A DNA stretch of 64,000 bases from Climacium dendroides. Lineage: Eukaryota > Streptophyta > Bryopsida > Hypnales > Climaciaceae. Where the stretch lies: the NCBI GenBank assembly GCA_950106755.1, contig OX467090.1:19879092-19943091 (forward strand). Direction: 5' to 3'. Below are positions 21,051 to 32,860 of this stretch, in pieces. Each line of letters opens with the position of its first letter. Within the stretch, counting starts at the first letter, position 1. The notes beneath the pieces were generated by a model. It was not told where the DNA came from and searched no databases. It worked only from the letters and a program-made list of their open reading frames with translations. Both the position numbers and the translations under genes were made by a program.

Positions 21051-21900
21051 TAGGGGGCAATGGTCGGCTTGGGGTATCACTTTTTCGACACACTAATTAC
21101 CTTATTTTTGTTTAAAACATCCAAAGTTTGACTAATTTGTTCATTTTGATCAAGTAAGAAGATCTTAAATATTTTAAAAAAATTCCTGCACCTCAATCAC
21201 AGTTGTCATATCGGATGGAATCTCACTGTTCATGGAATCTCATTGTTCAAATTCGGCAAATGAGATGTAGATGCCTAAAAACATCTCATTTGCTTGATTT
21301 GAAGTACTTTTGCAAAAGTTATAAGCCTCTAAAGTTTGCAACCGGTCAACCCTAATCGGTCCAATTCTGTCCGTGAACAGTGAGATTCCGTCCAATATGA
21401 CAACCGTGACCTCAATGGGATCAAGATTTATATTTCTAATAAGTTTTTTTGTTTAAAACTTTAATTTTTGGATCTTTTCATAGAAGTGAGAAAAAATGCT
21501 AAATTTTGAGATTTGTAGGCATCATAGTGCACAATTTATTAGTTTTTTGTTAAAAAAATTTCATAATTTTATGTATTGAACCACTTAATGTAAGTCATAT
21601 TCAAAAATGATATTAAAATAAAATTATTTGATATTCCAAATGCTTATTTTGGAGGATTCTAGGTGCATCGGACAAAACTTACTTTTTTAATTAAAAAATC
21701 CATTAAAAATTCTTAAAATTCTTTGATCGTGATGATTTTTTTTCTTGATACATTACAAGTGTAGATAGCTAAAACCACATTTTTTGAAATTTCACTTTAA
21801 TATAATTAAAAGATGAAGTCGTTTGATACACTGCAATGAACTAGCATTGTAGTTCGGACAACATTTTTGGATACCCCAAGTAGACCATTGCCCTAGGGCT
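21051..21900. mobile_element. Inverted-repeat element, about 850 bp
   Basis: Left end TAGGGGGCAATGGTC with CTTGGGGTATC inside; right end GATACCCCAAG then GACCATTGCCCTA. The ends pair imperfectly. TAGGG ends would suit a hAT-type element, but I found no 8-bp duplication. It contains a second hairpin at 21198-21408. Confidence 0.5.
21198..21408. repeat. Inverted repeat with 35-bp arms
   Basis: Arms 21198-21232 and 21374-21408 share GGAATCTCACTGTTCA and its complement, with about three mismatches over 35 bp. It may be a small element nested in the one at 21051-21900. Confidence 0.7.
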
Positions 21901-22173
21901 ACATTTAAATGCATTGGAATGTCACATATGTTTGAAGCCCTCAATTGATCTACAGTAGTTGCAACTTTGTGTAGGCAAGTTTTTTGTTTGTCTTGCGTGG
22001 GAACTGCAATGAACTAACATTGTAGTTTGGACAACATTTTTGAATACCCCAAGTAGACCATTGCCCTAGGGCTACATTTAAATGCATTGGAATGTCACAT
22101 ATGTTAGAAGCCCTCAAGTGATCTACAGTAGTTGCAACTTTGTGTAGGTGAGTTTTTTATTTGTCTTGCGTGT
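21831..22173 (+). repeat. Tandem duplication, two units of about 173 bp
   Basis: Units start at 21831 and 22004 (CTGCAATGAACTA) and are about 95% alike by eye. The first includes the right end of the element at 21051-21900, so the duplication came after that insertion or included its end. Confidence 0.85.
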
Positions 22174-22277
22174 TCCCATTGGTAACAGACAACTAAGAGT
22201 AGAAGCCTTGCCCCATGTATAGAACCTTCTTGGCAAGAGATATGAACATCCTTCTTCTTTATTGCAAAGCTTAATAT

Positions 22278-22650
22278 ATGAAGGTTAGGGCTTCAATAGA
22301 AAATGTCATTTTGCCACGTCTAAGCAATCTACAAATGTTTGTGACTTGATTTGCAAGAGTTGAAGGTTCAAATAAGAATAGATCAAATCTTGGCCCTCTA
22401 GTTCCTATGAGTGTATTACAACAGATAGAATAAGATATCAACAACAAAAAGGCCCAAAATGAAAGGATGGTCATAGAGTTGAGAAGAAAAGTGGATTGAA
22501 TGATTAATGATAGTGCAAGGGTGGAATTTGCAAGGATAGAATGGAACTTCATACAAGAGAAATCCAAAATGGTTTTTGACATTTTAAGGTTGGAAGCAAA
22601 ACTAGCTTATGCAACTCAATTATTGCCAAACTAGGTGGAGGAATTTGACC
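22278..22650 (+). pseudogene. Degraded coding-like segment
   Basis: One plus-strand frame has only four stops in about 124 codons and reads helical, charged sequence (KAQNERMVIELRRKVD, VEFARIEWNFIQEKSKM). This could be an eroded gene or retroelement frame. I cannot assign it. Confidence 0.25.
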
Positions 22651-22786
22651 ATTATGAACTTGATTGAAAACAAAGTTTATAATGTGTCTTCTTCTTCCAA
22701 CTATAGTGAGTAAAGTTCATATTGTACCTTTGTGGGAAGGGAAATCTATCTTCGAAGATAGTCACTTACATAGATGTGGTCTTTCA

Positions 22787-22787
<1 letters not shown>

Positions 22788-22829
<42 letters not shown>

Positions 22830-22830
22830 T
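22788..22830. repeat. (TTA)n microsatellite
   Basis: About 14 perfect TTA units followed by a T-rich run. Confidence 0.95.
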
Positions 22831-23188
22831 ATTTTTTTTATTTGACAATAATTCAAAAAAATCATTCAATATGAAATGATTCATGTGATTTTTTATATAC
22901 TAAAGACATCTTAGAATTTTATGGAATCTATTGGAAAAGATACTATTGGTTGCAATATTTTGTTCACAATGATGATTATATTCTATAGCAAATTTAAATA
23001 ATGAAATCATCTTATTAGTTCAAAAAAATTATTTTTCATGTTCATGGGACTTTTATGACTCTACTATATAGTCAAGTGTTAACTCAAGAAAATCATATAA
23101 TATCTTTATACCACATGTGACTTATGATTGTTCCTTAAAGATCAATAATTTATAGGTTTCAAAGATAGCATTTACAAAGATAAATGAA

Positions 23189-23339
23189 CACTAGAAGAAA
23201 CCCGCGTTTAACTTGACGGATTTTTTTGCGCATCATGTTACAATTTCATGTTTTTATGTCAAAAAATTACATGAAAACATGAAATTGTAACATGATGCGC
23301 AAAAAAATCCGTCAAGTTAAACGCGGGTTTCTTCTAGTG
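23189..23339. mobile_element. CACTA-type hairpin MITE, 151 bp, TSD GAA
   Basis: Begins CACTAGAAGAAACCCGCG and ends with its complement. The 71-bp arms (23189-23259, 23269-23339) differ at one position, with a 9-bp loop. It is flanked by GAA on both sides (23186-23188, 23340-23342), a 3-bp target duplication as made by CACTA (CMC/EnSpm) elements. The near-identity of the arms suggests recent insertion. It shares CACTAGAAGAAA with the element at 37445-38532, a possible source of mobilisation. Confidence 0.92.
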
Positions 23340-23830
23340 GAATCAACTTACAAAAACTCAATTGTTATTATTAGCCATGGTTTTTGTATTTGGTGTGTTT
23401 GTCAAAGCTAGATTGTGGTGACTTAGGTAAAAGGTTAAATCAATAGGGTTCTAAAATAGGATCTTAAATGTGTCCACAATGCTCATTCTAGGCATAAATG
23501 TATTCTTATAGTGAGGGTATTAACTTTTATTGTAAAAAAAATGAACATATATTATGTGAATTTGTTTATGTCTTAAGATGATTTAAATAAGTACATCTAT
23601 TCCATTTTTATTGGTTCATGTGAATGTCATATCAATACTTGACTCTTATAATGTTCAAATAACAACACATATACATAAAACATGTGACCATATTATAGTT
23701 TTTAATACATGTAGGAGGTGCAACAATGATCCAAATTGAGAGTTCCATGTGTTACTTGATCCAATTTAAAAAGAAGACAAACTTTAGTCACAACTCTATA
23801 ACTAAATTCTTGCACTTTCCATGTCAAATA

Positions 23831-24402
23831 CTCCCTCTGTCCCACTAAAAAACTCCAAAAACCTTCCCCACGAGAGATTAATTATATTTTTAGTCTTTGT
23901 ACTAGTGATACTTACATTCAAGAACTAATAATCCATTCCCTAGATCTATGAAAAATCTCCAACTTAGGCATCATCATTCAGACAACCAAAATCTATGTGG
24001 AAAATATTATATTTATACATTGTTTGTGAATGTTTCCAATGCAATATTCTTGATGATTTAAAAGTTGGTGGCAATAATGGGATTGTAGAAATATATGCTC
24101 CCAAACTAATTACCTCTACCAAGAAACTTGACCTTCTTCATGAACAAATCTAGATAGTGCCCTAGTGGTCACTGAATCCATTGTCAACATAACTATTTGA
24201 AGAAGTAACAAGTATAAGGTGCCCCATATGGGTAAAATACCAAGCTTGTTAGATGAAGAATGTTCCTTTATTGCTTAACTTACACCCATGAGGTCATATA
24301 ATATGGCCAACACTTACTCAACAATCAAAATTAGTAAATAGAATTTTTTAGTGAAACAAAAATTGTGCTTGATTTGGAGTTCTTTTAGTGAGATAGAGGG
24401 AG
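23831..24402. mobile_element. Stowaway-like element, 572 bp
   Basis: Ends CTCCCTCTGTCCCACTAAAA and TTTTAGTGAGATAGAGGGAG, flanked by TA (23829-23830, 24403-24404). Nearly the same length as the copy at 14308-14877, but the interior is different. Non-coding. Confidence 0.82.
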
Positions 24403-25694
24403 TACACAAAATCACCATATTGCAACAATAATTAGGTTGTCTCAACATTGACAGATTGTAATGGCATCCCCACATTTGATGTGTGCAAAAAGTGCATCAA
24501 GGGGTTGTTTTGCGTGGCTTTTAGATGCAACCAATGCATGTGGTGTTGCTTTGCCCCACATTGATATAGTAAACAATGCATGGGTAGTTGCATGGATGAA
24601 TGGCTCAAAAGTGGCCCCATGGCTTCACAATAAGTCACTAAAATCAAAGGCTATTTCTTTTGATGACTACTACATTGGAAATAAATAGGAAAATTCAAAG
24701 TGAAGGGTGACCCATCTTAATCTTCTAAAGTAAGACACAATAGAAAAAATTTATTATTTTAATTATAATTGCTTATCCAAAAAATGTCTCCAAAATTTGA
24801 CCTTCATTTTGGCTATCAAAAAGTCCCTAATTCTATATTAAGAGAAGTTCTTATAATATAAAAAGCATTTCACTCTAGCAAAACCTTTGGAGCATTCATA
24901 ATGAAGTCCCTAGGAAACATTTAAATATATCCATATTCTCAAAAGAATCCATATGTAATGATTTTTTAGTTGGAACACTCCATATACTACACTTCAAAAG
25001 TCCCATACTCCTATTAAAAATTGAAAGTTCTTAAACCAACTACGTAAATGTCTTCATAATCAAGTTGTTAAATATTTTGGAAAAAAAATTGTAAGAAGTC
25101 TTGTTCAACCATTTGTGGCCTAGAGCCTTTGTAATGCTCATATTTTATGAAAACATCTTTGTGACTGGTGTATTGAGACACTCATCCATGCATCTACCCA
25201 CATATGAAAAGAAATGCACACTATAACCCAAAAATTGAGTCTGCCACATCATTAGTGATGCAATCCTTGTCATGTCAATTGATATTTAATGATGGTGGAC
25301 TTTTTCCTTAGTGCTCTTACTTTAGAAATGGCGTCAAATTGTACCTCAAAAACAACATTTGATCCCATAGCAAGCCATGCAAGGGACTTATCATTTGGCC
25401 ATGTGCTCTTGAAAATATGAAGTGCTCGAGCAGTTTTTGGAGCTTCGCATGCCTACCGTGGGACCTCCCACCTAGAGTGCTTTGCCAACTCAACAAGTTT
25501 GCCCCCCTTGGCAAGTTGTCATGGGGATATTGTAACCAAAGTATTTGGTTTACCCTTTTCTTTAAAGTTACGTGCTCTACCAAATGTCATTGAAGGTGCT
25601 GACTTCAGTTTATGAAATTTTGAGTTGGCCAAAATGTAGCAATGAACTCAAAATGTTTAAAATTATTCATAAAGTATACAACATATTTCAACCT
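24403..25694. other. AT-rich DNA with unassigned ORFs
   Basis: Small frames at 24461-24688 (plus) and 25317-25583 (minus) resemble nothing I know and lack supporting GC or codon signals. No repeat ends found. Confidence 0.3.
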
Positions 25695-26024
25695 TAAGGT
25701 AGGAGGTTCTAAAATCACACTAGCTCTAAAATCGCCCACCTCTTCAAATGTATACTATTTGTACATGTTTCTTCTTCATAGCCTTGAGTAATATACAAAC
25801 AATGTATATTTTAGGAGGTGGGTGATTTTAGAGCCCTATGCCATTTCAACATCTAAATTTCATAACTAACTCCACAAAGCTTCAAAAAATATGAAACAAC
25901 TTGGGTTAGATGCCAATTCCACTTGTCTTTCTAGAAAAATTTACTGAAAAATATTTGAAGAAGCTTCACCTCCACAAAATTTAGTTTAGCTCTTAAATGG
26001 GCAATTTATGGACCTCCTACCTTA
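25695..26024. mobile_element. TAAGGTAG-end MITE, 330 bp
   Basis: Inverted ends TAAGGTAGGAGGT and GACCTCCTACCTTA. Inside is a second inverted pair (25731-25770 with 25795-25834, around ATCGCCCACCTC). It belongs with 31465-31843 and 32861-33274, which share the TAAGGTAG ends. Target duplication not clear. Confidence 0.6.
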
Positions 26025-26594
26025 CATGTTGATAACTTATGGTGAGTACAATCCAAAACATCTGAATCAATGGCTTCTTATGATTTTTAAGTGAAAGGTG
26101 GTCTTCAAAAATGATCATATGTGGGGTAGTCAATGCATAAAATTTTGTCAACTGAAAAATAATGAAGTTGAATTGAGCAGACATCAAGTTTGAAGCAACA
26201 TGACTACAAGAACATGCCACATATTTTGTGAATTTAAAAATTTTAAATAAATAAAATGTAAAGAGTTCTTGCAATGGCCCATGTAGGAAAAAATATAAAT
26301 ACATTCATGAATGCGATTACAAGTGCAGATTTGTAATTCTATATCGTTTCTCAAAATGAGAATTCTATCAATTCAAATATTAGAATACAAGACATTCAAG
26401 ATATAAGCAACATATATATATGGAAATAAATATGAATAAAAAATAATTTTAAACTATAATGATCTTAAGAATGTGAATATGATTGAAATATAATTATGAA
26501 ATGATATTTATTGCACATCTATACAAAAGTATAATGCTTGCAAACAAATTGAAGATGATAATCTCTCTCTATATAGCTATTTCAAAAGATTAAT
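26025..26594 (-). other. 3' flank of the P450 gene
   Basis: AT-rich DNA. Candidate polyadenylation signals lie in the A/T-rich stretch 26430-26560 on the minus strand. No other gene. Confidence 0.3.
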
Positions 26595-29374
26595 CTAGGA
26601 AATAGATAAGCGAGACTTTAGAATGGCAGTCAAAGGGTGAGCTAACTTATGTCCAACCCCTCCACCCTCTGCCATATCTAAATTTGTAGGTGGCAAACCA
26701 TTAGGAAGAGACCAATCAAAAGATTGCATAAAAGTTGCGACCATAATATGAACCACTGTTGAAGCTAGCATGATGCCTGGACATTGTCTCCGCCCTGCTC
26801 CAAATGGTAATATCTCGAAATTCTGGCCTTCAACCTGTAAATGAGCATGAGGCATTCCATCCAAAAATCTTTCAGGCTTAAAAGCCATAGGATCCTCCCA
26901 CATCCTTGGATCTCGAGCAATTGCTCCAACATTTACAAAAACCAGTGTTTTTCTTGGTATGTCATACTCCAAAACCTTACAAGGTTTATCACTCATATGA
27001 GGAACTAGCAATGGGGCTACAGGGTGAAGACGAAAGTTTTCTTTAATGACAGCTTGTAGATACTTGAGTTTAGGAATGTCCGCATCTTCCACTCTTCGAG
27101 ACTTGCCTACGATAATATCAAGTTCTTCTTGCACCTTCTTCATCACATCAGGATTGCGAATGCATTCCGCAATTGCCCATTCTATCGTATCGGTAGTTGT
27201 AGTCATACTTCCTGTAAAAGCATCCTGTTTTTCAAAAGAGAAGGAAAAAAGAAAGGTATGTTATTAGAACCTATTCTCTAGATGAACTTAAAGTCAGAAC
27301 ATCAACAATATAGTTTTAAAACTTTGGCAAGAGAATATACTTAATAACCTTAATGTGTGAATTTTGTGATATAATTTTCTAACAAATAGATTGTCAACTT
27401 CAACATGAAAATAATTTCAAGTGGTCCCTCTGTGACTATTGTTCATTCTTTCACATCCTAACTTCAAAAATTCAAACAATGAAGTCTTTGAATTAAAGAA
27501 AAATAAAATAAATAAGCTCTTAATGGCCTCTATTTAATCAAAAGCAATTGCACTCTTACCCATAATGTACTATTGACATTTTCATTGGTGATGTCAAATT
27601 GCAATGTCTTATTCTCCATCTCATCTAAAAGGACATCTACCATATCTTTGATAAAAATGGAACCACTCTTCCGCTGTACAACATGCTCAGATATGATTTG
27701 GGACATGAAAGCATCCATTCTCTTTTTCAACTCTTGCATTTGTCTTTCAAACCCGAAGATGTCCATCCACTTGAATATAGGAATGAAGTCTCCTGGATTT
27801 ATAGTTTGAATAGAGTTGGCGATGTCCAATAAAATCTTTCTAAAATCGCTCACTTGCTCAATTTCTTGTTCATCATGTTTCTTCCCCGAAGTCACTTCCA
27901 TAAAACGCCTTTTGAGAATCATGCGCGACATGATGTTAGTTATAGCCACATCAATGTAGGTCCTCACAGACACCACTGTGACACCATCTTGGGGAATCAC
28001 ACGCATGACATGAATGACTTCTTCCATTCGCACATTCGCTCCTAGTTGAACTTGTTTATTGGTGCTAAGTTGTATGTGTAGTATCTTCTTCAAGTGGAGC
28101 CTCACAGGTGAGTCTGACATCAAGGCTACATCTGATATCAAATATGGTCACAATTGTTAAAAAGTGATGAGTTTCAAACTACAAAAATTGCACTTAAAAG
28201 GACTAAAATGAAAGAATTTTCAATTCAACTTTAGATATGAAAGACTTTCAAATGCCTAAAGCTCTCCAAACTAGAAGATAGTAGTTAAGATTGGAGATGT
28301 CAATTAGACAATTGAAATGGCATTGAAGTATGTGCATCTATTATCATTATTGCCCGGAATGTGACACCTACATTTGGATCAAAAAGCGTAAAAGAAAACT
28401 AAATATTGATTATTCAAGATGTACACTATCAAAACATGAAAGTCTATGGAAGCCTATTCTTGGTTTTTTTATAGATCTAGAGACATTATCTTGAAAATTC
28501 ATAACTTATTTATACATTGTCCATATAATGCATGCTAAAGTGTGTTGTAATCTTCTTTTAGTTGCCAATCAGATTCAATAAAAGTAATTCATGTTTAAAA
28601 ATAGGAATGATGTCTATTTGTCACTAGTGTTGATTATAGGTGTGCATTGATACTTGAATTTTTCTAAACTCTCCCATTCTACCACTGAACGATCTTGAGC
28701 ATTCTAGACACTCAAGCTTCTATCTCTTTTGTACCTAAAGTCAAAATGCAATGATCCAAAACACCATCTCTACAACCTCGCATGTTATTCACCAAATATT
28801 TGGATCAATTTAGCATTTTGGTTTTCTGCTTTTAGCTTGATCATTGAAGTTATAACTGGAAAATGAAAATGGAGACAGTCTTGTTACAGAAATAACGTCC
28901 CCCGAACCCTCACCACTAGCATAGCTTGCATGTTACTTCTCACAGTGAAGCTTGTTACACTCAAACTCCTCAATCATCGAGGAGTTTGAATCTACTTAGT
29001 TTCCAAGGGGAGGAAGAGGAGGTAGCTCAGTACGTACCTCCAGGAAGAATCACATCTGCAAAACGAGTAGCAATTCGGTTTGCGAAATTGGAGCCTTGAG
29101 TCTTGAGAATCTCCTTCGCTGCCGCAGAGGAGGTCGCCACCACAATCAGCTTTGGCCCCAACCAAATGGACATCAGCGGCCCGTAGGTCTCCGCCAGTTT
29201 GGCAAAATCCTGTTGTGGGGATTTGCCCAGCAAGTGCAAGGAACCGATGAGAGGGAGACCCCGTGGGCCTGGAGGTAAATTCTTGTATTTGCTGCTCGCG
29301 AGCAACTTGGCAAGCAGAAGAAGGCCAAGCACCACTACACTGACAACCTGCACAGACAGCACCAGCGCCCACAT
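26595..29374 (-). CDS. Cytochrome P450, CYP71-clan-like, 512 residues, three exons
   Basis: Exons on the minus strand: 29374-29038, 28131-27560 and 27224-26595. The introns (906 and 335 bp) are GT-AG (donors GTACGT, GTAAGA) and in phase. The product is a microsomal haem monooxygenase that uses O2 and electrons from P450 reductase; its substrate is unknown. An N-terminal membrane anchor (about 5-28) is followed by the hinge LPPGPRGLPLIG (33-44). The K-helix E365-NF-R368, the PERF motif (420-423) and the haem loop PFGAGRRQCPG with ligand Cys451 are intact. Two sites are odd. The I-helix reads TGSMTTTTDTIEW, so the usual acidic residue of AGx(D/E)TT is Thr311 and the second Gly is Ser309. The C-helix WxxxR is R123-xxx-K127. 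Length and splicing argue for a working gene rather than a pseudogene. No family number is given because the lineage is uncertain. Confidence 0.9.
28961..28989. repeat. Short perfect hairpin in P450 intron 1
   Basis: TCAAACTCCTC and GAGGAGTTTGA form an 11-bp stem around a 7-nt loop, about 50 nt inside the donor of intron 1 (donor at 29037). Confidence 0.7.
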
Positions 29375-30170
29375 TCACGAGGTTGAGCACACGGTAACTA
29401 ACTTAATTAGAGCAAACATTTGGAGACTCCACTGATAATTATGCACACATCCATGTGGCTGCACAAAGGGTAGATCTAGTTTGAGCACGTTTTTGAGATT
29501 GAACTGATATCTGCACTACTTCGGGAAATCAGTTTGGTTTGAGACTAAACTGACCATCTACACAATCGTTCATATGGTTGCACATAGTGTCTAGCTTGAG
29601 CAAATGTTTGAGGCTAAACTGATATCGGTATTCAAAAGGGAGAGCCTGCACGAGATTGTTTGGAAAACAGAGAAGAGAAGAGAAGCGTACACTCCAAGCT
29701 CCAGAAGGCATCATCATTGTCACCATGGCTAGCTGAGAAGAGTGATGGTCAGGCTTGCACACAATTTGAATACAAGTCGGAACAAGTGGTGTTCCGGAAA
29801 GTGGATCAACTCAGAAATTCAGCCACAGGAGTTCAGTCTGACGAGCTCAAACTGCGCTGCAAGTGCACATTTTTGCTCAAACAACGATACGTGAGACAAT
29901 ATGCTAATGGGCACTGCTCGTTGGCTCAGTCCCACTATATAGCAAAGCAAGGGTTACCAAACTCTAGTAGAGCGTAGAGTAAACCGGGCAGCCACCACAC
30001 GCATCCAAAAACCGGACAAAAACCGTTGCCAATTACCGCACAGTAACCGCACGATTCGACTACCAATACAATTGTGACAGGGACAAAATTTTGTATCACC
30101 GCCCAATGATTGCACACCGTGCAGCAAAGGGTTGCAAGAAATTTTGGACTAGATTTCAAGTGCATTGCCT
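29375..30170 (-). promoter_or_regulatory. Upstream region of the P450 gene
   Basis: GC stays higher than background up to about 30160, which suggests leader and promoter. An imperfect direct duplication (29448-29514 with 29567-29633, sharing TTTGAG and AAACTGATATC forms) lies inside. A possible TATA box is at 29935-29942 (CTATATAG in either strand), about 560 bp before the ATG. The small ORFs here are not credible genes. Confidence 0.35.
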
Positions 30171-30828
30171 TTAAATTGCAATAAAATTAGTAAGAAGAAA
30201 TCTTTTTGCATTTTGTTTTTCAAAGGTGAATCTTAACATGACTTTCAATAATCATGCCAAACTTCAAAACATGCAAGTCTCTATATTTATGTGGAGAAGG
30301 ATTTGAATTTTGTATATGTGGTGATTGGTAAGTTTACTAGATAGATAATTTGAGTGCACAAGAAAATCATGTCTCATTCCACAAGAGTGTGATCTTTTGA
30401 AATTGGTTCTTGAGAGTCATACCGTGTCGACTCATAGAATGTGGACAATATTGAACATTACTCAAGCCAGGTAGTCTACTCTTAAAGTGACCATTTAAGA
30501 GTTGATTACCTTTACAGGAAAGCTAAACTCCTTACAACAATTTCCAGTAAATTTTTTTGAGAAGAAAAAATGGAATTGGCATTTAATCCAAGTCACTTCA
30601 TATTTTTTTTGGACCTTTGTGGAATTAGTTACAAATTTTTTGAGGTTGAAACACAGTGGTCACAACATTCAGTAGCAATCTGCAATATTGCCTTCTCAAG
30701 GACAAAATGGTGTAGAATATTTCATTCCATCCTCTAGATAAAATGGTGTGGAATATTTCACACCATTCAGTAGTTACATGGCCAAATGTCAAAAAATGTC
30801 AGACTGTGAGAAATAAAAGCAGTGAAAC
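30171..30828. other. AT-rich intergenic DNA
   Basis: Contains a short direct repeat near 30707-30765 (AAAATGGTGTAGAATATTTC and a variant). Otherwise nothing recognised. Confidence 0.35.
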
Positions 30829-31427
30829 AATTACCCCCTAAAGTCCCATTGTCCCTATAGAGGACAAATTGGATTTCGGGCAAGCTCCTATGATCTCAAA
30901 TTTTACTGAAACTTTTTGAAACTTTCTCATTAGATAGAAAAACTTAAGAGCTTTTTAGGAATATAATTTTTATTTCAATCGATACCTATGCCTGGCAGCA
31001 AAAGTTATGCCACAATAATCTCAAAACAAGGAAGACCAGGCAGGAAAAAAAAATCCACAAAAAATTGAAATAAAATTTTTAATATTTATTTTCTTGTACA
31101 TTATATTTCTTTTGTAAATGGGAAGTTTTGATTCATTCCATTTGGATTAGTAATGTAAAAGTTATTGAGCTTCTTGTTTTGCAGGCAATCATAGCGACTT
31201 CTTGAAAGAAATTCATTTCTTCCACTTTGAATGCTAATATCTTTCAATCTATATGGTCAAAAAACACACAAAAAAATTATCACGTGATCTAAAACAAGTG
31301 TAGAACAAGATCCTACGATCAGATTCTAAAAAATATTTTTTTTAATTTATTTTGTAGGTGATTGTAGTAAAAGTGGTAGCTTTGAGTGGTTTGGGTAGAA
31401 AAATGGCCATGGGACTTTATGGGTTAA
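30829..31427. mobile_element. MITE-like element of the TTTAACC-CCTAAAG family
   Basis: Ends AATTACCCCCTAAAGTCCCA and TGGGACTTTATGGGTTAAAT, about 600 bp. Reads in the opposite orientation to the 7014 and 39646 copies: the block TTCATTCCATTTGGATTAGT near 31131 is the complement of theirs. Non-coding. Confidence 0.6.
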
Positions 31428-31464
31428 ATGAAGGCTTAGCTGACTCCAATTAAATTAGCTTTGG

Positions 31465-31843
31465 TAAGGTAGAACTACCCATTACCACCATTTACCCAAT
31501 TCCCCCACCTACAGGAGTACATGTTCCTCCCATTTTTGTCACTGGCCCATCTTATTACCATAATCTTACTCATCCATGATCATGATGGCAATGCATTGGG
31601 AGCGGACACATCAACCCACACTTCAACAATGATTTGGTCATGCTTTACCAAGGGTCTACTCACAGTTTTACATTTCACCTTTGAAAAATCACAAAAAATT
31701 CAATTCTTGTCAGAATGTCTTCATTTTTTTGGCAATTGACTTCTCTCAAACAATTCCATCTCTGAAAAATATGAGAGCTCATAAATAGCTTCTCCAAAGT
31801 ACCTAGATAGCAAATCTGTATGGTAATGGGTAGTTCTACCTTA
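31465..31843. mobile_element. TAAGGTAG-end MITE, 379 bp, perfect 23-bp inverted repeats
   Basis: Arms 31465-31487 and 31821-31843 are exact complements, starting TAAGGTAGAACTACCC. Non-coding; the frames inside are short. No convincing target duplication. Confidence 0.8.
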
Positions 31844-32218
31844 GTTGGCGCCACCACTTCCTGTAGATGAAATTCGTGGAAGAGAAGAAAGGCAGCCTCT
31901 GCTTTGGCTACTGTACTGAATGATATGGTTAGTAATAACAACCACCTCCTGAAATGTACATTGTCGGTACATTGAAGAAAGCAAAATGTACCATCCATTG
32001 TGAGTGCATGATCGCTTTGAGAGTACTGTTAACTTTTAGCAAGCGTCCTGGTTTAAAATTCTGCACTGTGTACTATGAGAAAGGTAGAGCACAGGACAAG
32101 TTTATGAGTAAGTTTTATGGGGGTACAAGTGGGGTGGGATCTCACTGGGTGTACTCATTCAACGATATTCCATTTGTAAGCGCATGGGTGAACAAAACGA
32201 GGAAAGCATCTCACCCCT
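31844..32218 (+). other. Unassigned stretch with an ORF of low credibility
   Basis: A plus-strand frame (31954-32346, 130 codons) crosses into the repeat that starts near 32219 and is therefore not called as a gene. GC is slightly raised (32040-32280). No domain recognised. Confidence 0.25.
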
Positions 32219-32850
32219 TAAATGACGGACCCATGACCACGGATTCCAAGCCTCACTGCCCATCACTCAATTTGCAACGAAACTTTTATATTCATTTTCC
32301 AGAGATGGAATTATATGTCTTCTTTACTTCACCAAAAAAAAATTAGGTTTTTTCATGGAAAATTGATTTTTTGGAGAATTTTTGAAGAAGAGTTGGAGAA
32401 AAAGCACATCAAATAGAAAAATATTTCAAAAAATCTGAAAAATTTCACCATGTGTGTATATCACAATGACAAACATCATAGTAGGAAACTCAATTTCCAT
32501 GTCTTTCTATAATTAAAATTCAATAGACATTGAAAATACATATAAAGTTCAAATTGCAATAAAACATTTGGTATTAGTGATTTTTTCAAAATTCAAATTG
32601 GAGTAGAAACTAGAGTATATGACCCTTGTTTTGTTAGTTGGACTCAAACTCAAAAAATATCATTTTTGTAAAGAAATTTCAGATTTAGAGCAAGGAACAA
32701 CAACTTCCCAAAATACACTAAACTAGCATATTTTGGGATTTGTTTTTTTTTACGAACTTCCCATTTATGTGAAGAGAAACAGTGGCAAGGGTACAAACTC
32801 AATTAGATACTCTTCATAACCCAAAATGAAAGGTCAACAAGGAAAACGGT
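32219..32850 (+). repeat. Dispersed repeat R2, copy A
   Basis: Matches 40280-40920 in the same orientation for about 600 bp, starting GACGGACCCATGACC and including TTCACCATGTGTGTATA. The 40-kb copy has clear inverted ends; this one has worn ends (CACCCCTTAA at the left). Confidence 0.7.
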
Positions 32851-32860
32851 GATGAGGCGT

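Noticed and set aside
22664..22879. ORF with a poly-Tyr run
   Set aside because: It is the translation of the (TTA)n microsatellite.
31954..32346. 130-codon ORF
   Set aside because: Its second half lies in dispersed repeat R2, whose other copy has no matching open frame.
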